From JBJHBY01 sp050485745 (GTDB taxonomy: Bacteria; Pseudomonadota; Gammaproteobacteria; Pseudomonadales; CAMLJR01): DNA of 11,095 nucleotides. The stretch is from the NCBI GenBank assembly GCA_050485745.1, contig JBJHBY010000110.1, positions 1-11,095 of the forward strand, in the 5' to 3' direction. Position numbers and translations under genes: made by a program. This document shows, one piece after another, positions 4,279-11,095 of the stretch (position 1 is the stretch's first letter; every line of letters starts with the position of its first letter). The notes under the pieces are model-generated. The model ran no database searches. It saw only the letters and a program-made list of their open reading frames with translations, and was not told the origin of the DNA.

Positions 4279-6914
4279 TTCTGGCTACCGGAGCCCGTCT
4301 GCCAGCGGCCATCGCGATAGAATGCGCGCCAGCCAGTGGGCTTGCCGTTTTCTTCCGACTGCACGTATTGCTCCTGGGTCTTGCGACTGAACCGGACTAC
4401 CGTGTCGCGGCCTTCGGGATCCTTGCCAGGCGCTTCCAGCAGATAGTGATACTTGGGGTCGATGGCATCGCGATGCGGCAGCAACTCGCTGACCAGCGGT
4501 GCACGTGTCTCGCGATTCCGCGGGAAGCCACTGGCCGCCAGGAACAGACCGGATGCACCATCACGCAGCACGTAGTGGTCATCGACTTTTTCGCAGCGCA
4601 GTTCCGGCATCGGCACAGGATCCATCTTTGGCGGTGCCGGCTGGCCATTGCGCAGCAGCTTGCGGGTGTTCTTGCAGTCACTGTTGGTACAGCCGAAATA
4701 CTTGCCAAAGCGGCCTGTCTTCAGCTGCATTTCGGAACCGCACTTGTCGCATTCGATGGTTGGGCCGTCATACCCCTTGATGCGGAACTGCCCCTCTTCC
4801 AGCTCGTATCCGGGGCAGTCGGGATTGTTGCCGCAAACATGCAGCTTGCGGCGCTCGTCGATCAGATAACTGTCCATGGCCGCGTTGCACAGGCCGCAGC
4901 GGTGTTTGGAGCGCAGGGCGCGAGTCTCAGCCTCTTCGTCACCCTCCGCCGCGACCGCCTCGTCACCCGGCAGCAGGTTGATCGTGGATTTGCAACGCTC
5001 CTTCGGAGGCAGAGCGTAGCCGGAACAACCCAGGAATACACCGGTGCTCGCGGTGCGGATCTGCATGTTGCGGCCGCACTTGGGACAGGCAATGGCAGTT
5101 TCGGTGGGCTGGTTCGCGCGCATGCCACCGTCTCCGGCTTCAGCTGAGCGCAGCTTTTCGCTGAAGTCCGCATAGAATTCATCCAGCAACTGCTTCCAGC
5201 TCTTGCCGCCCTCCGCCACCTGGTCCAGGGACTCTTCCATACTGGCGGTGAAACCGTAGTCGAGCAGATCACTGAAGCTCTCGACCAGGCGTTCGGTGAC
5301 GATATCGCCCATCTTCTCGGCATAGAAACGGCGCTGCTCCAGGCGTACGTAGCCACGGTCCTGAATGGTGGAAATGATCGAGGCATAAGTGGAAGGGCGG
5401 CCGATGCCACGCTTTTCAAGCTCCTTGACCAACGCCGCCTCGCTGTAGCGAGCAGGAGGCTTGGTGAAATGCTGGCTCGGCAACAGCTCGAGCAGGTCCA
5501 GGGCATCGCCCTGTTTCACATCGGGCAACAGGACGTCGTCATCCTTTTTCGACGTCTGTGGCAGCACCTTGAGAAAGCCATCGAAACGCAGCACACGACC
5601 ACGGGTGCGCAACTCGAAGTCACCCGCCTGTACCGTGATCGAGGTGCTGGTGAACTGTGCCGGCGTCATCTGGCAGGCCAGGAAGTGGCGCCAGATGAGC
5701 TCGTAAAGACGCACGGCATCGCGCTCCGTGCCCTGGGCCTCGAGCTGGCGCGCCCCGACATTGACATCCGATGGCCGGATGGCCTCGTGTGCCTCCTGGG
5801 CACCGGCCTTGCTACTGTAGACATTGGGCTTTTCCGGCAGATACTTCGCGCCGAAATGCTCTTCGATGTAGGCACGCCCGGCACTCACCGCATCCGCGCT
5901 GAGGTTGGTCGAGTCGGTGCGCATATAGGTGATGTGGCCGGCTTCGTACAGCCGCTGTGCCAGTGTCATCGTCTTCTTCACGCTGAAGCCGAGGCGAGTG
6001 CTCGCCGCCTGCTGCAGGGTGGAGGTGATCAACGGGGCGTTGGGGCGGGTCTGCGTGGGTTTGTCCTCCCGCTCCGAAACTCTCATGGCCTGGCCACGAA
6101 GGGCTTCCACGGCACGCATGGCTTCGGCCTCGCCGGTGGGCCGGAAGACCTTGTCGCCCCAACGCTTGACCTCCAGGCGAAAGCGCTCACCAGCCCCGCT
6201 GACATCGGCATGCAGCTCCCAGTATTCCTCGGGGATGAACGCGCGGATTTCACGCTCGCGCTCGACGATCAGGCGCACCGCCACGGACTGCACACGCCCC
6301 GCGGACAGGCCTCGGGCCACCTTGCTCCACAGCAGGGGGGAAACCATATAGCCGACCACGCGGTCGAGGAAACGACGGGCCTGCTGTGCGTTGACACGGT
6401 TGATGTCGATTTCGGAGGGCTGTTTGAAGGCCTCGGTGATGGCATTGCGAGTGATCTCGTTGAACACGACCCGGCGATAGCGGCCATCCTCGCCACCAAT
6501 TGCTTCGCGCAGATGCCAGGCAATCGCCTCCCCTTCGCGATCAAGGTCAGTGGCGAGATAAACCCGGTCGGCGGTCTCCGCCAGCCGGCGCAGTTCGTCC
6601 ACCACCTTTTCCTTGCCCGGCAGGATCTCATAGCGCGCCGTCCAGCCTCGCTCAGGGTCGATGCCCATACGATTGACGAGTTGCTCGCGAGCGCGATCGC
6701 GGCGATGGCGCTCTTTCTGCTCGGCGCTCATCTTTTTCAGTGCCGCACTTCCGCCAGCACCCTTGCGGGCGGTGGAAGCACTGCTCTTCTGGCCACTGGT
6801 GGGCAAGTCGCGGATATGGCCGATGCTCGACTTGACCACATAATCCTTGCCCAGATACTTGCTGATGGTTTTCGCCTTGGCCGGCGATTCGACAATGACC
6901 AGAGATTTTCCCAT
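4275..6914 (-). CDS. topA: DNA topoisomerase I (type IA, omega protein)
   Basis: TopA relaxes negative supercoils by transient cleavage of one DNA strand. The 879-aa length is normal. The TOPRIM domain opens with SLVIVESPAKAKTI, holding catalytic Glu9, and carries the metal site ATDLDREGE with Asp123 and Asp125. The active-site tyrosine is Tyr330 in ITYMRTDS, with Arg332 beside it. The core continues to about residue 590, including GIGRPSTYASII (503-514). The C-terminus has three four-cysteine zinc ribbons: C610/C613/C630/C641, C673/C676/C694/C700 and C722/C725/C742/C747, then a 120-residue tail with a further ribbon-like domain lacking the cysteines. The start ATG 6912-6914 has AAGGA 4 nt upstream. 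It heads an operon-like run with the DUF6586-like gene, with a strong promoter about 105 bp upstream. All key residues are intact. Confidence 0.98.
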   Translation of the reverse strand: MGKSLVIVESPAKAKTISKYLGKDYVVKSSIGHIRDLPTSGQKSSASTARKGAGGSAALKKMSAEQKERHRRDRAREQLVNRMGIDPERGWTARYEILPGKEKVVDELRRLAETADRVYLATDLDREGEAIAWHLREAIGGEDGRYRRVVFNEITRNAITEAFKQPSEIDINRVNAQQARRFLDRVVGYMVSPLLWSKVARGLSAGRVQSVAVRLIVEREREIRAFIPEEYWELHADVSGAGERFRLEVKRWGDKVFRPTGEAEAMRAVEALRGQAMRVSEREDKPTQTRPNAPLITSTLQQAASTRLGFSVKKTMTLAQRLYEAGHITYMRTDSTNLSADAVSAGRAYIEEHFGAKYLPEKPNVYSSKAGAQEAHEAIRPSDVNVGARQLEAQGTERDAVRLYELIWRHFLACQMTPAQFTSTSITVQAGDFELRTRGRVLRFDGFLKVLPQTSKKDDDVLLPDVKQGDALDLLELLPSQHFTKPPARYSEAALVKELEKRGIGRPSTYASIISTIQDRGYVRLEQRRFYAEKMGDIVTERLVESFSDLLDYGFTASMEESLDQVAEGGKSWKQLLDEFYADFSEKLRSAEAGDGGMRANQPTETAIACPKCGRNMQIRTASTGVFLGCSGYALPPKERCKSTINLLPGDEAVAAEGDEEAETRALRSKHRCGLCNAAMDSYLIDERRKLHVCGNNPDCPGYELEEGQFRIKGYDGPTIECDKCGSEMQLKTGRFGKYFGCTNSDCKNTRKLLRNGQPAPPKMDPVPMPELRCEKVDDHYVLRDGASGLFLAASGFPRNRETRAPLVSELLPHRDAIDPKYHYLLEAPGKDPEGRDTVVRFSRKTQEQYVQSEENGKPTGWRAFYRDGRWQTGSGSQK

Positions 6915-6933
6915 GACGTCCTTCTAGGCAACC

Positions 6934-6949
6934 GGCCAGTCTCCTGGCC
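6934..6949 (-). promoter_or_regulatory. Hairpin with GAGA tetraloop in the topA leader
   Basis: On the topA transcript GGCCAG pairs with CTGGCC across the loop GAGA, a GNRA-type tetraloop, giving a 6-bp GC-rich stem. It ends 19 nt before the topA start codon and just upstream of the AAGGA ribosome binding site. A weaker 4-bp stem (GCGG/CCGC) lies further upstream at 6985-6997. There is no T run, so it is not a terminator. A role in mRNA stability or translation is conjecture. Confidence 0.5.
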
Positions 6950-7018
6950 TGTGCATGACATTGGCTTTGCGCCACCACCCGCCTGCGGTGACTCCGCGAC
7001 AAAGCGAAAGAGGCGACA

Positions 7019-7047
7019 TATATAAGACCTGCCCGGAGGGCGGTCAA
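7019..7047 (-). promoter_or_regulatory. topA sigma-70 promoter
   Basis: On the minus strand TTGACC (7042-7047, five of six matches) is followed after exactly 17 bp by TATATA (7019-7024), within a run TATATAT. Transcription would start near 7011-7012, giving a leader of about 97 nt before topA. This is the best promoter match in the window. Confidence 0.75.
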
Positions 7048-7193
7048 GTCGGCATCCCGGCCGGCAACCCCGCAACCAGGCCCGGGCCACTTTCCGGTTT
7101 TGCGAACTGGATCAAGCTGTTGCGCCAATACGGCTGCTACTGTCCCAACCTGAAGATAGCGGGGAAATACCCCGGCCCGATGAGGATAGCCCC

Positions 7194-7913
7194 ATGTGGA
7201 TCATCGCCCTCACCAGCCTCGCCGGCGTGGCAACCCTCGCTGTCGGCCTCGCGCTGGGCTGGCGCCTGCGCCAGACACGCGGCGAGCTGAACCGCCGGGT
7301 CATCGCCCACCTCTGGCGCGAAGCGGCCCATTTCCGCATGCTCGCAGCCAGTGTCAGAGCCCATGTCGAGACGCCTCTCGCCAGCCGGGCCCTGCTGCAA
7401 CTGGCTGGGGAAACCCTGCACAAGCTGCGGAGCCGCAGCCCCGCAGATGATGCCCTGAGCGCAGCCATTCGCTACAACGATGAGCTTCTGGCCACCCTGC
7501 AACAGGGGCAGTGGCCCGCCGGACTGGACGCGACCGCCAGTCCCGCGGACGGCACCGCAACCCCCGACTCAGGACACAGCGAGAGCGTGGCACGTCAGCG
7601 CCTGCTCCTCAATGATGCCCTGCGCCTGATGCATCGCGCACGGCACCGGGGCCTGATCAGCGCCAGCGAACACCGGCAACTGGAGCAGACCCTGCGCGAG
7701 GCGCGAACCCGCCTGGAGATCAATGGCGACCTGCAGTCGGGCGACGCGGCTGCCGGCGCGGGGGATTTCGGTCGTGCCCGCAGCCACTTCAACCGCGCCC
7801 GGCGCAGACTCGCCGAAAACAACAACATGGAGGATGACAGTGGCTTGCTGAACGCTATCGACCACCGCCTCGCCAGTATCGAGCCGTCAGTGCGACTCGT
7901 CGCGGGACGCTGA
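7194..7913 (+). CDS. Hypothetical membrane-anchored helical protein (239 aa)
   Basis: I do not recognise a named family. Residues 2-22 (IIALTSLAGVATLAVGLALG) form one hydrophobic helix followed by WRLRQTR, so the positive-inside rule places the remainder in the cytoplasm. The body is two helical blocks, 28-107 and 130-232, joined by a Pro/Ala/Thr/Ser-rich linker (108-130). The second block contains NDALRLMHRARHRGLIS (140-156) and AGDFGRARSHFNRARRRLAE (189-208), a pattern reminiscent of one TPR-like helical hairpin. ATG 7194 has GAGGA 7 nt upstream. It diverges from topA across 279 bp, and its 3' end overlaps the convergent gene by 27 bp. No promoter could be assigned with confidence. An adaptor or scaffold role is possible but unsupported. 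Confidence 0.75.
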   Translation: MWIIALTSLAGVATLAVGLALGWRLRQTRGELNRRVIAHLWREAAHFRMLAASVRAHVETPLASRALLQLAGETLHKLRSRSPADDALSAAIRYNDELLATLQQGQWPAGLDATASPADGTATPDSGHSESVARQRLLLNDALRLMHRARHRGLISASEHRQLEQTLREARTRLEINGDLQSGDAAAGAGDFGRARSHFNRARRRLAENNNMEDDSGLLNAIDHRLASIEPSVRLVAGR

Positions 7914-8441
7914 GGCGACACCCGGCTTCTGCTCCGAGCCACCCCCCTCTAACTCCTCCTCGCCACACCGGGCCGCTACAGTCCAGGACTCGGCCAACTC
8001 GCAGAGCACGGCGTGCAGGCGCTCCACGTCAGCCTCATCACCCAGCTCGCGCCAGAAAACGGTAATACCCTGTGTGCCGAACTCGAGAGCAGCCACGCCC
8101 CCTGGCAAGCGCTGCTCCAGACTCTCCAGCCACGCCTGGTCTTCGGCATCCGCCGGTAACTGCAACGGGTTTTCCCAACACCCATCCTCCCGGCGGCACC
8201 AGAGCCCATGCCGCTGCGGCTGCAGTCGCGCCGGCAGCCGGTACGCCGCACCACTGGGTGGCGCGTCGCCGAGGCGCTGCGACATCCGCGACTGTGGCAG
8301 TAACCCCGGGCGCACCTCCATCCCCAGGTCGAGCCCCCGGCGCTGCAGCCGTGCACGGTGACGCTGCTGGGGGCTGGGCAACAGCGCCATCAGGGGAGCC
8401 AACACCAGCAGTGCGGCAAACAGCGCAATCAGGTAGTACAC
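7887..8441 (-). CDS. Hypothetical single-pass membrane protein (184 aa)
   Basis: The protein begins with one hydrophobic segment, residues 2-21 (YYLIALFAALLVLAPLMALL), then a basic stretch QQRHRARLQRRGLDLGMEVRP (25-45), suggesting an N-out, C-in anchor with a cytoplasmic domain. Residues 66-160 form a mixed domain with GLWCRREDGCWENP (79-92), and LPGGVAALEFGTQGITVFWRELG (112-134) as likely strands. I recall similar conserved hypothetical proteins in gammaproteobacteria with the pattern RRRAxxLGLxVRP after the anchor, but know no function. The GTG start at 8439-8441 is supported by AAGGGAG with 7-nt spacing. The acidic, low-complexity C-terminus (160-184) is where the gene overlaps the converging neighbour. 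Confidence 0.75.
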   Translation of the reverse strand: MYYLIALFAALLVLAPLMALLPSPQQRHRARLQRRGLDLGMEVRPGLLPQSRMSQRLGDAPPSGAAYRLPARLQPQRHGLWCRREDGCWENPLQLPADAEDQAWLESLEQRLPGGVAALEFGTQGITVFWRELGDEADVERLHAVLCELAESWTVAARCGEEELEGGGSEQKPGVASASRDESH

Positions 8442-8472
8442 GGCTGGGCTCCCTTGCAGGCGGCGGTGGCGC

Positions 8473-8481
8473 AGGTTAGCA
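8473..8481 (-). promoter_or_regulatory. Possible extended -10 promoter for the 184-aa membrane protein gene
   Basis: On the minus strand TGCTAACCT combines the extended -10 TGn with TAACCT (four of six matches). No convincing -35 lies upstream. It would give a leader of about 25 nt containing the ribosome binding site. Confidence 0.3.
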
Positions 8482-8496
8482 CAGCACGCCCGGTCC

Positions 8497-8511
8497 CCGG
8501 CGATTCGCCGG
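8497..8511. repeat. GC-rich palindrome between divergent genes
   Basis: CCGGCG and CGCCGG form a perfect inverted repeat around ATT in the region between the 184-aa membrane protein gene and the universal stress gene, immediately upstream of the possible -35 of the latter. It could be an operator or an incidental GC-rich hairpin; it lacks a T run on either side. Confidence 0.55.
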
Positions 8512-8513
8512 CG

Positions 8514-8541
8514 TTGCGGACCACATCAATTCGGGAATAAC
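8514..8541 (+). promoter_or_regulatory. Possible promoter of the universal stress gene
   Basis: TTGCGG (8514-8519) is followed after 16 bp by AATAAC (8536-8541), four of six matches to the -10. Transcription would begin near 8548, about 27 nt before the start codon. Both elements are imperfect. Confidence 0.35.
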
Positions 8542-8574
8542 ATGTTCAGGGGCCCCTACTTTCGAGGAATGACC

Positions 8575-9024
8575 ATGAGCAGCTACCGCAACATCCTTCT
8601 GGCCATCGACCTGTCCAGCGAGGCGGACGAGGTTGCCGCCAAGGCCGCTGCCATCAGCCAGGCTCACGCCGCCACCCTGCATCTGGTCCATGTCATCGAA
8701 CCTCTCAGCTTCGCCTACGGGGGCGATATCCCCATGGATTTCTCCGGTATCCAGGACGAGATCCAGAAGCAGGCGGACGCACAGCTTCAGGCTTTCGGTG
8801 CACGCCACGGCGTTGCGCGCGAACATCAGCACCTGGTCATGGGTCGCCCGGAAAGTGAAATCCACGCCCTGGCTTCCGAACTCCCGGCCGATCTGATCGT
8901 ACTGGGCAGCCACGGCCGCTCCGGCCTGGCCCTGCTGCTGGGCTCCACCGCAAACGGCGTCCTCCACGGCGCCCCCTGTGACGTCCTCGCAGTGCGTGTC
9001 GGCAACGGCAAGCGCAAGAAGTAG
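8575..9024 (+). CDS. UspA-type universal stress protein
   Basis: This 149-aa single-domain protein is a universal stress protein, a small cytoplasmic dimer induced in growth arrest and stress in characterised members. The N-terminal strand and loop YRNILLAIDLSSEAD (4-18) and the C-terminal motif GSHGRSGLALLLGST (111-125), followed by CDVLAVRV (135-142), are diagnostic. The ATP-binding consensus of MJ0577-type members is G-2x-G-9x-G(S/T); here the last spacing is 8 residues, so nucleotide binding is uncertain. I chose ATG 8575 because GAGG ends 7 nt upstream; the ATG at 8569 directly abuts that site and the open frame from 8542 lacks one. The gene stands alone, divergent from the membrane protein gene and followed by a hairpin. 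Confidence 0.93.
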   Translation: MSSYRNILLAIDLSSEADEVAAKAAAISQAHAATLHLVHVIEPLSFAYGGDIPMDFSGIQDEIQKQADAQLQAFGARHGVAREHQHLVMGRPESEIHALASELPADLIVLGSHGRSGLALLLGSTANGVLHGAPCDVLAVRVGNGKRKK

Positions 9025-9031
9025 CTTCACC

Positions 9032-9050
9032 CGGCACCCGGTGCCGCTTT
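9032..9050 (+). terminator. Possible terminator after the universal stress gene
   Basis: CGGCAC (9032-9037) pairs with GTGCCG (9041-9046) around CCG, 8 nt after the stop codon. The tail is only CTTT, so it is a weak rho-independent terminator at best. Confidence 0.4.
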
Positions 9051-9078
9051 GCCAGGTCGGGGCAGGCTTGGCTACACT
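9049..9078 (+). promoter_or_regulatory. Possible promoter of the lytic transglycosylase gene
   Basis: TTGCCA (9049-9054, five of six matches) is followed after 18 bp by TACACT (9073-9078, four of six). Transcription would start near 9085, which leaves a normal leader for an ATG at 9129 but almost none for the in-frame ATG at 9093. Confidence 0.45.
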
Positions 9079-9128
9079 GAACAGATGGATGAATGCGTCA
9101 ACCCCTGCACCGGGTGGTGGCAAACTGT

Positions 9129-11095
9129 ATGTCATGCGTCTTTCCGGGTGGCCCCGTAACACCTGGCTCCAAAACATGCAGGCGCTCTGCCGGGCGCCTG
9201 ACCACGCTGCTGTGCAGCCTGCTGCTGGCCCTCCCCGTCTCCGCTGCCGCGGAAACCAGCCCGACCGACCCCGGCCTCGACCCCCGCCGTGACCAGTTTT
9301 CCAGGGGCATGCGCCAGTTGCAGTCCGGCCAGGTCAGCGCTGCCCGGGACACACTGGAGCAGCTGGGAGATTACCCCCTCGCCCCCTACCTGCAGATGGA
9401 ACTATTGCAGCGGCGCCTGCACACCCTGCCCAAAGCCGATGTGGCCGGTTTTCTGCTGGAGCACGACGGTACCGTGGTCGCGGACCAGTTGCGCCGACGC
9501 TGGCTGACCCTTCTCGCGCGCCGTGGCCTCTGGCAGGACTACCTCGATGCCTACCAGCTTGAGGGTGCCACAACCACCCACCGCTGCTGGCACCTGCGCG
9601 CGCTGTGGGAAACCGGCCGTGATGCCCAGGCCCTTGCCGCCACCACCGATCTGTGGATGCGTGCGGATTCCCTGCCCAATGCCTGCGACGACCCATTCCG
9701 CCGCTGGCTGGCGAGTGGACAGCGCACCCAGCCAATGATCTGGCAGCGCCTGATGCTGGCCCTGCAGCACGACCAACATCGTCTTGGGCGCTACCTGGCC
9801 AGCCAGTTACAGCCGCCACTGCACGCCCAGGGACAGCGACTGCTTGAGATCCATCACCAGCCGGAGCGCCTGGCCAGCCAGGGCCGGGCCATCCAGGGGG
9901 GCCCCCATGCAGGGGAGGTTCTGGCCCACGGCGTGTCGCGCCTGGCACGGCGTGACCCCGATGCCGCAACCCGCCAATGGCAGCAATGGTCAGCCAGCAT
10001 CGCGCAATATCCAGATACCGCCTTTCGCTTGCGCCAGAATATCGCCCGCGTGGTCATCGCCAGCCAGGGCGCAGAGGCCATGGACTGGCTACTGCGCTTC
10101 GATCCCGACGCGGAGGACCCGTTTCTGCTGGAGTGGCGTATCCGCCTGGCCCTGCGCCAGGGTCTCTGGCCTGAAGCCGCCGGCTGGCTGACCATGCTGC
10201 CGGAGGATCTGGCCAATACCACCCGCTGGCGCTACTGGAAAGCACGGACGCTCGCAGCCACGGGCCGTGACGAGGCAGCGCGCGAAACCCTCACTGAACT
10301 GTCCGGCGAGCGCAGCTTCTATGGGTTCATCGCCGCTGACCTGCTGGCGAGGGCCTATGGGATGAACCATGCGCCGGTGCACTCCAGTGTGACCCCGCAG
10401 CAGATCGAGACTCACCCGGGGGTGCAGCGCGCACGCGAGTGGCTCTCTCTGGAGGACAACCTGGCGGCGCGGCGCGAATGGTTCCGTACCCTGCAGCAAC
10501 TGGATCAGGAGCAACGCCAGGCCGCGGCGCTTCTGGCCCAGCGCTGGGGCTGGCACGACCAGTCGATTCAGACTGCCCTGCGCGCCGATATTCGCGATGA
10601 CCTCGACGTACGCTTCCCCCTCGCGTATCCCGACGTGATGCTGGAAAGAGCCAGACACGTTGCCATCGACCCGGAGTGGCTCTTCGCCGTTGCCCGACAG
10701 GAGAGCGCCTTTGTGCCGGACGCGCGCTCCCCCGCCGGAGCCCTCGGCCTGTTGCAGCTGATGCCGGGCACCGCCAGCGAAGTGGCGCGCAGCCTGGGCC
10801 AGCCACACCAGCCCCGGGACCTGCTGCGCCCCGAACACAACGTCAACCTCGGCAGCCATTACCTGGCGCAGTTACTGCGGGAATTCGGTGGCAATCGCAT
10901 TCTCGCCACGGCCGCCTACAATGCCGGCCCCAACCGCATTGCCCGGGTGCTGCAAAGTCAGGGGGACAGCCTGCCCTTCGACATCTGGATCGAAACCCTG
11001 CCCTACCACGAGACGCGACAGTACATCCAGAACGTCCTTAGCTTTTCAGTAATCTACAGCCACCGCCTCGGCCAGCCGCGCTCGCTGCTGGACGC
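9129..11095 (+). CDS. slt: Soluble lytic murein transglycosylase, Slt70 type (3' end cut by window)
   Basis: Slt enzymes cleave the MurNAc-GlcNAc bond of peptidoglycan in the periplasm, forming 1,6-anhydro products. The frame is open from 9129 to the window edge (655 codons). Residues 15-41 form a signal peptide: KTCRR, then a Leu-rich core and a likely cleavage after PVSAAA (36-41). Residues 50 to about 470 are the helical superhelical U and L domains, rich in Trp, Arg and Leu. The catalytic domain holds the active-site Glu525 in ARQESAF, the GLLQLMPGTA segment (Met545) and AYNAGPNRI (Tyr597), followed by ETLPYHETRQYIQNVL. ATG 9129 is preceded by GGTGG 11 nt upstream, a poor site; an in-frame ATG at 9093 would add 12 residues. 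Either start leaves an unusually long stretch before the hydrophobic core. Only the extreme C-terminus is missing. Confidence 0.95.
   Translation, partial: MSCVFPGGPVTPGSKTCRRSAGRLTTLLCSLLLALPVSAAAETSPTDPGLDPRRDQFSRGMRQLQSGQVSAARDTLEQLGDYPLAPYLQMELLQRRLHTLPKADVAGFLLEHDGTVVADQLRRRWLTLLARRGLWQDYLDAYQLEGATTTHRCWHLRALWETGRDAQALAATTDLWMRADSLPNACDDPFRRWLASGQRTQPMIWQRLMLALQHDQHRLGRYLASQLQPPLHAQGQRLLEIHHQPERLASQGRAIQGGPHAGEVLAHGVSRLARRDPDAATRQWQQWSASIAQYPDTAFRLRQNIARVVIASQGAEAMDWLLRFDPDAEDPFLLEWRIRLALRQGLWPEAAGWLTMLPEDLANTTRWRYWKARTLAATGRDEAARETLTELSGERSFYGFIAADLLARAYGMNHAPVHSSVTPQQIETHPGVQRAREWLSLEDNLAARREWFRTLQQLDQEQRQAAALLAQRWGWHDQSIQTALRADIRDDLDVRFPLAYPDVMLERARHVAIDPEWLFAVARQESAFVPDARSPAGALGLLQLMPGTASEVARSLGQPHQPRDLLRPEHNVNLGSHYLAQLLREFGGNRILATAAYNAGPNRIARVLQSQGDSLPFDIWIETLPYHETRQYIQNVLSFSVIYSHRLGQPRSLLD

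Noticed and set aside
5469..7025. A 518-codon open frame on the plus strand
   Set aside because: It is antisense to the fully conserved topA gene, shows no recognisable domain, and long antisense frames are common in GC-rich genes.
7081..7193. Search for a plus-strand promoter of the 239-aa membrane protein gene
   Set aside because: TTGCGA at 7100-7105 and TACTGT at 7138-7143 are not correctly spaced with partners, so no promoter was called. A small CGGGG-AAATA-CCCCG stem at 7160-7174 was also not considered significant.
10089..10859. A 256-codon open frame on the minus strand, and another at 9334-9969
   Set aside because: Both are antisense to the Slt70-type transglycosylase, whose catalytic motifs read through in the plus frame.
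1..11095. Mobile elements, tRNA or rRNA genes, CRISPR arrays, toxin-antitoxin or defence genes
   Set aside because: I saw no transposase, integrase, regularly spaced repeats, tRNA-like cloverleaf or recognisable defence domain; coding style is even along the window.

Overview
The window is a GC-rich, gene-dense stretch of an ordinary bacterial chromosome with no mobile element, RNA gene or CRISPR array that I can see. The proteins and the gene order point to a gammaproteobacterium. The block lexA, sulA-like gene, small 81-aa gene, DUF6586-like gene, topA, with a methylthioinosine phosphorylase nearby, resembles from memory the PA3004-PA3011 region of Pseudomonas aeruginosa. The neighbours differ: nagZ and psrA are absent, and a DUF6763-like gene and a LOG-family gene stand in their place. 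This suggests a relative outside Pseudomonas, perhaps a Chromatiales-like or halophilic lineage. That placement is inference.

Left part (1-2403). A minus-strand pair holds a 74-aa unknown protein whose stop codon overlaps the GTG start of an S-methyl-5'-thioinosine phosphorylase (methylthioadenosine/polyamine purine salvage). Then comes a plus-strand 108-aa acidic protein (DUF6763-like), converging with 9 bp between stop codons on a minus-strand LOG/TIGR00730 nucleotide hydrolase. The LOG gene diverges from lexA across a region holding a 14-bp tandem repeat and two LexA boxes.

Middle part (2404-6914). lexA and a sulA-like division inhibitor form a TAATG-coupled SOS operon under two autoregulatory SOS boxes. 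On the other strand topA (879 aa, three zinc ribbons) is followed by an ATGA-coupled DUF6586-like gene and, after a 73-bp gap with its own possible promoter, an 81-aa conserved small protein. That run ends at a rho-independent terminator facing the end of the sulA-like gene. topA has a good sigma-70 promoter and a leader of about 97 nt with a hairpin capped by a GNRA-type tetraloop just upstream of its ribosome binding site.

Right part (7194-11095). A membrane-anchored helical protein of unknown function diverges from topA. Its 3' end overlaps by 27 bp a convergent gene for another single-pass membrane protein of unknown function. A divergent promoter region with a GC-rich palindrome leads to a UspA-type universal stress protein. 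The last gene is a soluble lytic murein transglycosylase (Slt70 type), cut off by the window edge just after its catalytic domain motifs.

I found no convincing new defence, mobile or toxin-antitoxin system. The observations most worth following are the conserved but unexplained topA-linked genes, the structured topA leader, the double SOS operator on lexA-sulA, and the 74-aa gene coupled to the phosphorylase.
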